Below are positions 33,471 to 41,459 of a stretch of DNA of 64,000 bases, piece by piece (the first letter of the stretch is position 1; each line of letters starts with the position of its first letter). The DNA is from Brevibacillus ruminantium (lineage in GTDB: Bacteria; Bacillota; Bacilli; Brevibacillales; Brevibacillaceae): contig NZ_CP098755.1 in the NCBI RefSeq assembly GCF_023746555.1, positions 384,501 through 448,500 of the forward strand, in the 5' to 3' direction. The notes beneath the pieces are model-generated. The model worked only from the letters and a program-made list of their open reading frames with translations. It had not been told where the DNA came from and ran no database searches. The position numbers were made by a program, and so were the translations under genes.

Positions 33471-34772
33471 ATGAACGAAAAATATCAACCGCTTTTTGAA
33501 CCTTTTACATTCCGAAACGGGGTTACGATGAAAAACCGCATCGTGATGGCACCGTTGACGAATTACTCTTCCCACGAGGACGGTACTGTGTCTGATGCCG
33601 AGATTCGCTACTACTCCCGGAGAACGACGGGTGTAGGGATGGCGATCTCTGCTTGCATCTACGTTACAGAAAATGGAAAAGGATTCCCCGGCGAATTTTC
33701 TGGTACCCGCGATGAGATGATTCCGAGTATGCGTCGGGTCGCTGCCGCGATGAAGGAACATGGAGCGAAAGCCGTGCTGCAGATTTTTCATGCCGGCCGC
33801 ATGGCACCGCCCGAACTGGTGCCAAATGGCGATGTCGTCAGTGCGAGTGCAGTCTCCGATGATATGACAAAGGGTGTGGTGCCCCGCGCTTTGACCGAGG
33901 AAGAGATTCTGGCCATCATCCGCGGGTACGGAGAAACAACCCGGCGTGCCATTGAAGCTGGGTTTGACGGCGTCGAAATCCACGGTGCCAACTTTTATCT
34001 GCTCCAGCAGTTTTTTTCGGCCCATACCAATCGACGGACGGATCGCTGGGGCGGTTCTCTGGAAAAAAGACTGACGTTTCCCCTGGCGGTTGTCGATGAG
34101 GTCAAAAGAGTCGTCGCCCAGCATGCCGATTGCCCTTTTCTCGTCGGCTACCGTTTTTCCCCGGAAGAGCCGTTCGCAGACGGGATCACGATGGAGGACA
34201 CGTTTGCGCTCGTCGACGCGCTGGCTGACCGCGAGCTGGATTACCTCCACGTCTCTCTGCAGGACTTCTGGTCGAAGGCAAGAAGGGGCGGAGACCCGGA
34301 GCGGACGCGTATCGAGCAAATAAAAGAGCGCATCGGCGATCGTACAGCATTGATTGGCGTCGGCTCGATCTACACGGCTGATCATGCGCTGGCGGCGATT
34401 CAGACGGGCGTTCCGCTGATTGCCCTGGGACGCGGTATCATCATCGAACCGGAATGGGTCGAAAAAGTACAGAACGGCGAGGAACAGAAGATCGCTACCA
34501 CCGTCAACGCTGATGCGCAGGAGCGGCTGGAGATTCCCGGTCCGCTGTGGGAGCGGATCATGACGGTAGAAGGCTGGTTTCCCGTCGAAAAAAAATACGG
34601 CCGTCAAATAATCGGCCGTCAACTCATACCGTACGAAATCCGCAATCCTGACCGCTCTAGAGAATCGCCAATGGCGTCAGCAAGCTTGGCAATCCCTGTC
34701 TCGATATCCGTTTCTTTGACGTTGGACACGTTCAATTTGAGGAGGTTTCTTTTCGGGAAGTGCTTCAAGTAA
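33471..34772 (+). CDS. NADH:flavin oxidoreductase (Old Yellow Enzyme family) with odd C-terminal tail
   Basis: 433 residues. An FMN-binding TIM barrel with RIVMAPLTNYS, VLQIFHAGRMAPP, GFDGVEIHGANFYLLQQFFS, NRRTDRWGGSLEKR and a phosphate site at GVGSIYTADHALA; reduces activated alkenes and quinone-like electrophiles. Homology ends near PLWERIMTVEGWFPVEKK, around residue 380. The last roughly 50 residues come from reading through the minus-strand terminator and 150 bases antisense to the convergent regulator gene. An 8-A run at 34588-34595 lies at the point of change: one A fewer would give a stop after about eight codons. Either the tail is real or a homopolymer indel (biological or sequencing) removed the native stop. 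Confidence 0.85.
   Translation: MNEKYQPLFEPFTFRNGVTMKNRIVMAPLTNYSSHEDGTVSDAEIRYYSRRTTGVGMAISACIYVTENGKGFPGEFSGTRDEMIPSMRRVAAAMKEHGAKAVLQIFHAGRMAPPELVPNGDVVSASAVSDDMTKGVVPRALTEEEILAIIRGYGETTRRAIEAGFDGVEIHGANFYLLQQFFSAHTNRRTDRWGGSLEKRLTFPLAVVDEVKRVVAQHADCPFLVGYRFSPEEPFADGITMEDTFALVDALADRELDYLHVSLQDFWSKARRGGDPERTRIEQIKERIGDRTALIGVGSIYTADHALAAIQTGVPLIALGRGIIIEPEWVEKVQNGEEQKIATTVNADAQERLEIPGPLWERIMTVEGWFPVEKKYGRQIIGRQLIPYEIRNPDRSRESPMASASLAIPVSISVSLTLDTFNLRRFLFGKCFK
34586..34618 (-). terminator. Terminator of MocR regulator 2
   Basis: On the minus strand CGGCCG-ATTATTTGA-CGGCCG followed by TATTTTTTTT, directly after the regulator stop at 34619. It lies inside the 3' coding part of the Old Yellow Enzyme gene. 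Confidence 0.75.
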
Positions 34773-36004
34773 TGCTTCTCTATCGGTTCAAGCAGCACCC
34801 CGTCCTTTTTCAGCCGGGTGATAATCGGGGAGAGGGAGATGCGCTCGTTTAGCATGATATGGGTATGAATCATCGGTTGTTTAACTTCACAGGCAGAGAC
34901 GATGCCTGGAAATCGATGTCCGAAATGCTGCTGAATCGAAGCTGCCAAAAGTCTGGACCTTTTGGCATAACAGGAACGAATCTTGTGTCGGTGTCGTTCA
35001 AACATCCCGCTTTTGATGTAGATTTCCAGCGCGGCCTGCGAGAACATTGAGGTGTCAATGTCCATTAATCGCTTGTACTGGGTAAATGCCCGCGACAGCT
35101 CCTCCGGGATCACAGCCACCCCTACCCGCAGACCGGGAAGCAGGATCTTGGCATAGCTTTTCAGGTAAATAACGCGGGCGGATTGATCGTACGCAAACAA
35201 GGGGTCCGCCTTGCTGTCTTCCTCAAAGTCGGCCATATGGTCATCCTCCACAATATACACGTCGTATTTGCGAGCTAGCTCAAGCAGGGCTAGCTTTTCT
35301 TGTTTGGTATACGAAGTTCCCAGGGGGGAGTGGAAACGCGGCATCGTATAGAAGAATTTGACATTCTCACAGCGGAAAATGCGCTCCAGCTCATCCCAGT
35401 CGATCCCTCTGGCCGTGCGTTCGATCCCGATGGCCGGAATCTGATGCGTCTCCAGATATTCAATCAACAAATGATAGCTGGGCTGTTCGATGACCACCTT
35501 TGTCTTCTGGTTGGGAAAGGGGATCGCGGCGAGTATGGCCAAAGCCTGCTGAACACCAGAAGTGATAAAGATACGGGAAGGCTGTGTAAACACCTGATAG
35601 TCACGAAATTGTTTTTGGATCACCTGTATCAAAGAGGGGAGGCCCTGCGGCGTGCCATAAATAAAGAGATCGTTTCGGTAGGTGTCAATCGCTTTGTTGA
35701 TGCAGTGCTGGAAATCGAGATAAGGAAAAATATCCGGATCAGGTGAAGAAGCAGCAAAATTGATGACACCGGATGGCTTGAGTGAGGGAGCATAAGCGCT
35801 CTTCACAACATAATACCCGCTTTTGGGCACCGAGTAGATCATGTGGCGGTGTTCCAGTTCAGCCAATGCGCGGATGATCGTGCTGTTGCTGCACGCATAC
35901 CGGTCCGCGAGTGTACGAATCGAAGGGAGCTTTTCCCCGTCTTTCCATTGGCCGCTCTCGATCAGTGATTCCAGCTCGTTGAGGAGCAGCAGATATCGAT
36001 GCAT
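34619..36004 (-). CDS. MocR-type regulator of the EamA pair 2
   Basis: 461 residues: GntR winged helix (KLPSIRTLADRYACSNSTIIRAL), then an aminotransferase-like domain with TSGVQQALAIL, FHSPLGTSYT, VEDDHMADF and the PLP lysine in LKSYAKILLPGLRVGV. It parallels the regulator at 25793-27175 in almost every motif, suggesting a duplication. The start at 36004 is fixed by GGAGGAGGAC; the longer frame to 36139 would cover the operator. Divergent from the second EamA transporter. Confidence 0.9.
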   Translation of the reverse strand: MHRYLLLLNELESLIESGQWKDGEKLPSIRTLADRYACSNSTIIRALAELEHRHMIYSVPKSGYYVVKSAYAPSLKPSGVINFAASSPDPDIFPYLDFQHCINKAIDTYRNDLFIYGTPQGLPSLIQVIQKQFRDYQVFTQPSRIFITSGVQQALAILAAIPFPNQKTKVVIEQPSYHLLIEYLETHQIPAIGIERTARGIDWDELERIFRCENVKFFYTMPRFHSPLGTSYTKQEKLALLELARKYDVYIVEDDHMADFEEDSKADPLFAYDQSARVIYLKSYAKILLPGLRVGVAVIPEELSRAFTQYKRLMDIDTSMFSQAALEIYIKSGMFERHRHKIRSCYAKRSRLLAASIQQHFGHRFPGIVSACEVKQPMIHTHIMLNERISLSPIITRLKKDGVLLEPIEKHYLKHFPKRNLLKLNVSNVKETDIETGIAKLADAIGDSLERSGLRISYGMS

Positions 36005-36021
36005 GTCCTCCTCCTCCCTCC

Positions 36022-36039
36022 ATCTGTACCGATACAGAT
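36022..36039. promoter_or_regulatory. MocR operator, pair 2
   Basis: ATCTGTA-CCGA-TACAGAT inverted repeat, 17 bases upstream of the regulator start. A TACAAT box (36057-36052, minus strand) lies just upstream, so the site falls in the regulator's promoter/leader, as in pair 1. The EamA gene begins 90 bases the other way. Confidence 0.75.
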
Positions 36040-36128
36040 GAGTATTTTTTACATTGTAGCACATGCCTTTGCCGGTTACGATGAAGCCAAGATCGCATCT
36101 TGGCAAAGATGTGGGACAGGAGGATTCT

Positions 36129-37070
36129 ATGGACAACAACTCGATTCAAAAAGCATATCTGGCGGCTATTATCAACGCGCTGATCGTGGGGCTGTCTTTT
36201 CTTTTCGTCAAAGTGGCGCTGACGAGCAGCAGCCCGCTGGATACCTTGGCCCATCGCTTCACCTTTTCCTTTTTAGCAGCGTCCGTACCGCTTTTATTCG
36301 GCTGGATTCGGCTGAACACGACGCTACGTGATATGGTGTCATTTCTTCCGGTGGCGCTGTTTTATCCAGTCCTTTTCTTTTCCTTGCAAGCTTTTGGCCT
36401 GGTCTACACATCCTCGTCAGAGGCAGGGATTATCCAGGCGACGGTGCCCATCTTTACCATGATCCTGGCCGCTTACTTTCTGAAGGAGCAAACCAGCCGG
36501 GCGCAAAAGGTCTTCACGATGCTGTCGGTTGCAGGGGTGATTTACATTTTTGCTTCCAAAGGAGTCGACCTGAAATCGGCAAATATGACGGGGACGGCTC
36601 TGATCTTTTTATCCGCTCTTTCGCTGGCGGGGTACAACGTGCTGGCCAGGAAAGTAGTGAGAAGGTTTCACTTTCTCGATGTCACCTATGTGATGACAGT
36701 CTTTGGCTTTCTCTTTTTTAATGGAATGTCGGTCGTCCAGCATATCTCGGCGGGGACGCTCACGACGTTTTTCCAGCCGTTGACGCAGCCTTCCTTTTTG
36801 ATCAGCGTACTGTATCTGGGGATTTTATCTTCGCTTGTCACCTCTTTTTTGTCTAATTATGCCCTGTCTAAAATAGAGGCCTCCAAGATGAGTGTATTCA
36901 ATCAGATTTCTACCTTGGTTACGATCATCGCGGGGGTGATCTGGCTGCAAGAGGAACTGAAAATGTTTCACTTGGTCGGAGGAGCCTTGATTGTAATCGG
37001 AGTGGTTGGCAGCAATTTTTACGGGGCAAAAAAGGCACAGGTACCAAAAGAACAGCCGTTGGATTCTTGA
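36129..37070 (+). CDS. EamA/DMT-family transporter, pair 2
   Basis: 313 residues with ten helices in two EamA repeats (AAIINALIVGLSFLFVKVAL; SSEAGIIQATVPIFTMILAAYFL; VFNQISTLVTIIAGVIWLQEEL). A metabolite exporter by family. The start at 36129 follows ACAGGAGGA; 22 upstream codons in the same frame lack support. By context it is regulated by the divergent MocR protein. It is a more distant relative of the transporter at 27336-28256 than the regulators are of each other, judged by eye. Confidence 0.88.
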   Translation: MDNNSIQKAYLAAIINALIVGLSFLFVKVALTSSSPLDTLAHRFTFSFLAASVPLLFGWIRLNTTLRDMVSFLPVALFYPVLFFSLQAFGLVYTSSSEAGIIQATVPIFTMILAAYFLKEQTSRAQKVFTMLSVAGVIYIFASKGVDLKSANMTGTALIFLSALSLAGYNVLARKVVRRFHFLDVTYVMTVFGFLFFNGMSVVQHISAGTLTTFFQPLTQPSFLISVLYLGILSSLVTSFLSNYALSKIEASKMSVFNQISTLVTIIAGVIWLQEELKMFHLVGGALIVIGVVGSNFYGAKKAQVPKEQPLDS

Positions 37071-37116
37071 TTCGAAAAATGTTTCCCTTTTTTTGTAATG
37101 TTTTGAAACAAAATGA

Positions 37117-37145
37117 TTGAATTAGTTTTGTTAGTTCCTTATACT
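37117..37145 (+). promoter_or_regulatory. Sigma-A promoter of the leader RNA
   Basis: TTGAAT (37117-37122), 17 base spacer, TATACT (37140-37145). The transcript should start near 37152 and run about 150 bases before the YneR-like start codon. Confidence 0.7.
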
Positions 37146-37151
37146 ACAGGT

Positions 37152-37304
37152 AGAGCATACTTTGATTCAGGCTGTTTCTCCCGATAGCAGGTAGGTTTCC
37201 CTCGGGTACGTCCACTTGTCTCCCCAGGTATCTTCTGTCGGAGAAGCAGCCCTCTTCTTCCCATCTACAACTTGGTTGGTCTTTGCCGAAGGGGGCGTTT
37301 TTTC
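37152..37304 (+). ncRNA. Structured 5' leader, unassigned candidate cis-regulatory RNA
   Basis: GGCTGTTTCTCCCGATAG (from 37171) pairs with CTGTCGGAGAAGCAGCC (to about 37253) as a near-continuous 17 bp stem with a single bulge, closing about 45 bases that contain a second possible stem (CCCGA/TCGGG). It lies between a good promoter and the ribosome binding site AAGGGGG. It does not match the riboswitch classes I can recall. The reverse strand shows a GAAA tetraloop hairpin, so the opposite direction cannot be excluded. Confidence 0.45.
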
Positions 37305-37592
37305 ATGAAAATAACTGTCACACCATCTGCACTTGCTTGGTTTCAGGAGGAGTGCGGCTTCCAGTCTGGAGACTTTGTCCGTTTTTATGCCCGCTACGGC
37401 GGAAGCAGCACCATCCAGGATTCGTACTCCATGGGCTTCACCCGGGAAGTGCCGGACAACATGGGGATCTCCACGGTGGCTGAAGGCATTACCTTTTACA
37501 TCGTCGAAGATGAAATCTGGTATCTGGACGGGAAAGACATGACGGTCGACTACCACAAAGAGCAGGATGAAATTGTATACGCCTTTGATTAA
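37305..37592 (+). CDS. YneR-like HesB/IscA-fold protein
   Basis: 95 residues matching the small HesB-like (YneR) proteins: MKITVTPSALAWFQEECG at the start, DFVRFYARYGGSSTIQDSYSMGF and FYIVEDEIWYLDGK. The Cys triad used by A-type iron-sulfur carriers is absent, as in YneR. Function unknown; a link to iron-sulfur or redox biology is only by fold. Start ATG at 37305, behind GAAGGGGG. It is preceded by an unusual structured leader. Confidence 0.82.
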   Translation: MKITVTPSALAWFQEECGFQSGDFVRFYARYGGSSTIQDSYSMGFTREVPDNMGISTVAEGITFYIVEDEIWYLDGKDMTVDYHKEQDEIVYAFD

Positions 37593-37631
37593 GCATGCCT
37601 GGTGCAGGTTGGATGCACGGATTTGAACAAA

Positions 37632-37687
37632 GGACCCATCGTGAAGGACTCATCGTGACTGGACCCGCCAGGAGGATGGGTCTTTTT
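37632..37687 (+). terminator. Terminator after the YneR-like gene
   Basis: GGACCCATC pairs with GATGGGTC followed by TTTTT; the long loop holds a second GGACTCATCGTG-like repeat of the arm. Confidence 0.6.
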
Positions 37688-37761
37688 CAGACCGTTACAT
37701 AAGTGTGCCTCAGGTGATCAAAGAGTAGCGTTGACCGCCAAAAAGAAAGGGGAAACGAACC

Positions 37762-38319
37762 ATGACCCGTATTTTGTTGATTTCCGGAAGTTTGGCGAGG
37801 CCAGCCCATACCGCTGCCTTGATCGAAGACATTGCCCACAGGCTTGAGAGCAAAGGATGCAAGACAGACGTCTGGGACTTGCGGGAGCGTCCCTTGCCCT
37901 TTGCAGACCCTGTTTACCATCATGAACCGGAGGCTTACCCCGATAAAGCCGCACAGGCATTGATCCAATTGGCGAAGCAAGCAGACGCTTTTGTGATTGG
38001 ATCGCCGAATTACCACAATTCGTACTCGGGCGTGCTGAAAAATGCGCTTGATATTCTCGATATGAACATGTTCCGGGACAAACCTGTCGGGCTCGTGGGC
38101 AATGGCGGAGGGATTCGGAGTACACAACCGATTGACCATTTGCGGATCGTCGTGCGAGGGCTGCTGGGCGTGGCGATTCCGACGCAAGTAGCTTCCTGCA
38201 AAAGCGACTATAGCAGAGAAGGGGATCAGTACAAGGTTGCGGCAGAGGATTTGAAAAAGAGACTGGATGTATTTACCGACCAGTTGATTACGTATACGGT
38301 CAAACTGAAATCAAACTGA
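37762..38319 (+). CDS. NADPH-dependent FMN reductase
   Basis: 185-residue flavodoxin-like reductase: phosphate loop LLISGSLARPAHTAALIE, GSPNYHNSYSGVLKNALD and GNGGGIRSTQPIDHLR. Supplies reduced FMN or reduces azo/quinone compounds; could serve the luciferase-like oxidoreductase (inference). GAAAGGGG precedes the ATG. Confidence 0.9.
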   Translation: MTRILLISGSLARPAHTAALIEDIAHRLESKGCKTDVWDLRERPLPFADPVYHHEPEAYPDKAAQALIQLAKQADAFVIGSPNYHNSYSGVLKNALDILDMNMFRDKPVGLVGNGGGIRSTQPIDHLRIVVRGLLGVAIPTQVASCKSDYSREGDQYKVAAEDLKKRLDVFTDQLITYTVKLKSN

Positions 38320-38331
38320 AATAGACACGTC

Positions 38332-38360
38332 AGAGCTGCCAAAAGGGCGGCTCTTTTTTT
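38332..38360 (+). terminator. Terminator after the FMN reductase gene
   Basis: AGAGCTGCC and GGCGGCTCT with a short A-rich loop, followed by six T residues. Confidence 0.88.
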
Positions 38361-38450
38361 GTACTTTCGGAAAAATTAATTTCGCTAACGCGTAAACTCC
38401 TGTTGGGCTTGGCGATAAGCCAAGTTTTTCTCATGCAACGAAGGCTTCGT
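38361..38450. repeat. Dispersed intergenic repeat, copy B
   Basis: Starts with GTACTTTCGG directly after a terminator, then TTTCGCTAACGCGTAAA, the hairpin block CTTGGCGATAAGCCAAG plus TTTTTC (38408-38430), and ACGAAGGCTTCGT. Same blocks as copy A at 8421-8530, but with the hairpin before and not after the CGAAGGCTT block. Confidence 0.55.
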
Positions 38451-38540
38451 AGAAAACGTGGTTCCGTCAGAAAGCTTGGCAGAGCCCGTTATCATAGGGT
38501 TAGGCGAGGCGGCCGAGCGAGATTGGGAGCACATTTGCAA

Positions 38541-38630
38541 TTGAGAATCTAAATCATTCTCATTGACGTACTGTAAAATGGTGGCTATAATACTCCTTGG
38601 GAAGTAATTGATAATGAATATCATTATTGC
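38541..38630 (+). promoter_or_regulatory. Petrobactin operon promoter flanked by two Fur boxes
   Basis: TTGACG (38563-38568), 17 base spacer, TATAAT (38586-38591). Upstream and touching the -35 box is GAGAAT-CTAAATC-ATTCTC (38543-38561); downstream is TGATAATGAATATCATTA (38609-38626). Both match the Fur consensus, and the arrangement brackets the RNA polymerase site. Confidence 0.85.
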
Positions 38631-38670
38631 ATAGATGGAATGAATTCAGATCTTCACAAAGGAAAGAGCC

Positions 38671-39624
38671 ATGAAAAAAAGATATTTGTTTCTCGCCCTG
38701 CTTCTATTTTCATTTGCGTCCGTCTTTATCGGCGTCAAGGATATATCGCCCCTGGACCTTTTTCACTTGAGAGCTGATCAGGTGGAAATCCTGCTGGCAA
38801 GCCGTTTTCCTCGCTTGATCAGCATTATTATTGCCGGCATGGGCATGAGCATTTGCGGACTGATCATGCAGCAGCTCAGCCGAAATAAATTTGTCTCTCC
38901 TACGACGGCGGGGACGCTGGATTCGGCCCGGTTGGGGATTTTGATCTCGCTGATGGTGTTTACTACCGCAAGTCCGCTCGTCAAGATGCTGGTCTCCTTT
39001 GTCTTCGCCCTGCTGGGAACCCTGGTGTTCATGAAGATTCTGGAGAAGATCAAGTACAAGGATACGATCTTCATTCCGCTGGTCGGGTTGATGTTTGGCA
39101 ATATCATCAGCTCGCTGGCTACCTTTATCGCATACAAGTACGATCTCATCCAAAATATGTCGGCATGGCTGCAGGGCGATTTTTCGATGATCATGAAAGG
39201 GCGCTACGAGCTGCTGTATATCAGCATTCCGCTGCTTTTCATCGCGTATCTGTATGCCAACAAGTTCACAATCGCCGGCATGGGTGAGGATTTTTCCAAA
39301 AACCTGGGACTGAACTACAAGCAGATTCTTTATATCGGGTTGATTCTGGTGGCACTCGTGACTTCAGCCGTGGTGCTGACAGTCGGAACGATTCCCTTTT
39401 TGGGTCTGATTATCCCGAATATTGTAAGCATCTACCGAGGGGACAATTTGCGCAGCAGTCTGCCGCACACGGCCTTGCTCGGTGCTGTCTTCGTCCTGTT
39501 TTGCGACATTCTGGGGCGAGTCGTTATCTACCCGTATGAACTCTCCATCAGCTTGACCGTTGGCGTGATCGGGAGTGGGATTTTTGCTTACTTGCTGATG
39601 AGGAGAAAGGCATATGGCTTATAA
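38671..39624 (+). CDS. yclN: Petrobactin-type ABC transporter permease
   Basis: 317-residue FecCD/BtuC-type permease with about nine helices (LLASRFPRLISIIIAGMGMSICGLIMQQL; IPFLGLIIPNIVSIYRGDN). The layout of two separate permeases, then ATPase, then binding lipoprotein, and the sequence feel match Bacillus yclNOPQ, which imports ferric petrobactin and catechol siderophores. It starts 41 bases after the downstream Fur box with GGAAAGAG before the ATG and overlaps the next gene by 11 bases. Confidence 0.9.
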   Translation: MKKRYLFLALLLFSFASVFIGVKDISPLDLFHLRADQVEILLASRFPRLISIIIAGMGMSICGLIMQQLSRNKFVSPTTAGTLDSARLGILISLMVFTTASPLVKMLVSFVFALLGTLVFMKILEKIKYKDTIFIPLVGLMFGNIISSLATFIAYKYDLIQNMSAWLQGDFSMIMKGRYELLYISIPLLFIAYLYANKFTIAGMGEDFSKNLGLNYKQILYIGLILVALVTSAVVLTVGTIPFLGLIIPNIVSIYRGDNLRSSLPHTALLGAVFVLFCDILGRVVIYPYELSISLTVGVIGSGIFAYLLMRRKAYGL

Positions 39625-40564
39625 GACAAAAACAGGAATACTGGCGGTGGCTGCGCTCTGCCTGGTGGCTGTGTTCATGACGATCAAGGCGGGCGGCAAT
39701 TGGGATTACATCCTGCCGAAGCGGGGGATGAAAGTCCTGGCGATTATCCTGACGGGAAGCGCCATTGCCTATGCGACGCTGGTGTTTCAGACGATCGCCA
39801 ATAACCGTATCCTGACACCGAGCATCATGGGGCTGGACTCGCTGTACATGATGATTCAAACCTTTGTGATCTTTGTCTTCGGCTCGAAAACCCGTCCGGT
39901 AATGGACAGCAATCTGAACTTTCTTTTGTGCGTCGGGCTGATGGTGCTGTTTTCAGCGATTCTCTACAAAGTTCTGTTTAAGCGGGATCAGCAAAATATC
40001 TACTATCTCCTGCTCATCGGGATTATTTTCGGGACGTTGTTTCAGAGCTTGGCCACATTCTGGCAGGTGTTGATTGACCCCAACGAATTTCAGATCGTCC
40101 AGGACAAAATGTTTGCCAGCTTCAACAACATCAATACCAAGCTGCTTGGCATAGCCGGCGTTCTGATGGTGCTCGTATTTGCCTACTTCTGGCGGTTTAA
40201 CAAATATCTCGACGTCCTGTCGCTGGGGCGGGAGCAGGCGATTAACCTGGGTGTTGATTATGATTACGTCGTCAAACGACTGTTGATCGGCGTGGCGATC
40301 CTGATCTCCATCGCGACTGCACTGGTCGGGCCGATCACCTTCCTGGGACTTTTGGTCGTCAATGTTACCTATGAGTTCATGAAAACCTATCGGCACTCCT
40401 ACCTGATACCGGCTTCCATGCTGATCAGCGTCATCGCGCTCGTCGGGGGACAGTTGGTCGTCGAGCGAGTCTTCACCTTCTCGACGACGCTGAGTGTGAT
40501 CATCAATTTTGTCGGCGGCATCTACTTTATCTATCTACTGTTGAAGGAGAGCAAATCATGGTAG
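39614..40564 (+). CDS. yclO: Petrobactin-type ABC transporter permease
   Basis: 316-residue second permease, about nine helices (VLAIILTGSAIAYATLVFQTIANNRILTPSIMGLDSLY; GPITFLGLLVVNVTYEF). It forms the membrane channel as a heterodimer with the first permease. The start AGAAAGGCATATG lies inside the end of yclN, and the gene overlaps yclP by seven bases, so translation is coupled. Confidence 0.9.
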   Translation: MAYKTKTGILAVAALCLVAVFMTIKAGGNWDYILPKRGMKVLAIILTGSAIAYATLVFQTIANNRILTPSIMGLDSLYMMIQTFVIFVFGSKTRPVMDSNLNFLLCVGLMVLFSAILYKVLFKRDQQNIYYLLLIGIIFGTLFQSLATFWQVLIDPNEFQIVQDKMFASFNNINTKLLGIAGVLMVLVFAYFWRFNKYLDVLSLGREQAINLGVDYDYVVKRLLIGVAILISIATALVGPITFLGLLVVNVTYEFMKTYRHSYLIPASMLISVIALVGGQLVVERVFTFSTTLSVIINFVGGIYFIYLLLKESKSW

Positions 40565-41316
40565 AGGTAAAACATGTTTCCAAAACGTACGGTCCCAAAA
40601 AAGTGGTCGAGGATGTTTCTGTCACCATTCCCAAAGGCAAGATAACTTCTTTCATCGGCCCGAACGGAGCTGGAAAAAGCACGCTGCTGTCCATGATCAG
40701 CCGTCTGATCGGCAAAGATGAAGGAGAGATTTATATCGACGGCCTCGAGGTCAGCCGATGCAAAAGCGGCGACCTGGCCAAGAAGATCTCAATTCTCAAG
40801 CAGGCCAATCATGTCAATCTGCGGCTGACCGTCAGGGAGCTGGTCGCCTTTGGGCGCTTTCCCTACTCACAGGGGAGGCTGACCGACTTAGATGAGAAGC
40901 ATATCAACAAAGCCATCCACTATATGGAGCTGGAGGGCATGCAGGATAAGTACCTGGACCAACTGAGCGGCGGCCAAAAACAGCGGGCCTTTATCGCGAT
41001 GGTGATCGCTCAGGATACGGAGTACATCCTCCTGGATGAACCGCTGAACAACCTGGACATGAAGCATTCCGTGCAGATCATGAAGATTCTCCGCAGGCTT
41101 GTGGATGAATGGGGCAAAACGGTGGTCATCGTGATCCATGATATCAACTTCGCATCTTGCTATTCCGACCACATCGTGGCTTTGAAGGATGGGAAAATCG
41201 TCAAGGTGGGTACGACAGATGAGATGATCACGCCGCCTGTTTTGAAAGAGGTCTACGATATGGACATTCCGGTCCAAAGCATTGACGAGAACAAGATTTG
41301 CATTTACTTTTCCTGA
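40558..41316 (+). CDS. yclP: Petrobactin-type ABC transporter ATPase
   Basis: 252-residue ATPase: Walker A GPNGAGKSTL, signature LSGGQKQRAF, Walker B ILLDEPLNNLDMKHS, switch His in VIHDINFAS. Energises uptake through the two permeases. GAAGGAG precedes the ATG within yclO. Confidence 0.93.
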   Translation: MVEVKHVSKTYGPKKVVEDVSVTIPKGKITSFIGPNGAGKSTLLSMISRLIGKDEGEIYIDGLEVSRCKSGDLAKKISILKQANHVNLRLTVRELVAFGRFPYSQGRLTDLDEKHINKAIHYMELEGMQDKYLDQLSGGQKQRAFIAMVIAQDTEYILLDEPLNNLDMKHSVQIMKILRRLVDEWGKTVVIVIHDINFASCYSDHIVALKDGKIVKVGTTDEMITPPVLKEVYDMDIPVQSIDENKICIYFS

Positions 41317-41459
41317 CAGCAAATGAGGTTGTGGCATCGATTCGATGGTTTTCTGGAAGAGGAGGGGCCGCCTCTCCACACTCTGCAAAGGCAGCCCGAT
41401 TGCTCACTTTCAGACAATCGTCGATGCAAATAAAAAAATTCTCTTATAGAGGTGACGAC

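Noticed and set aside
33348-34622. Minus-strand 424-codon open frame
   Set aside because: Fully antisense to the Old Yellow Enzyme gene, whose family motifs are clear; no ribosome binding site or recognisable domain.
37169-37253. Leader structure read as a small SRP RNA or 6S RNA
   Set aside because: Lacks the SRP GGAA-loop consensus, and is too short with the wrong ends for 6S RNA.
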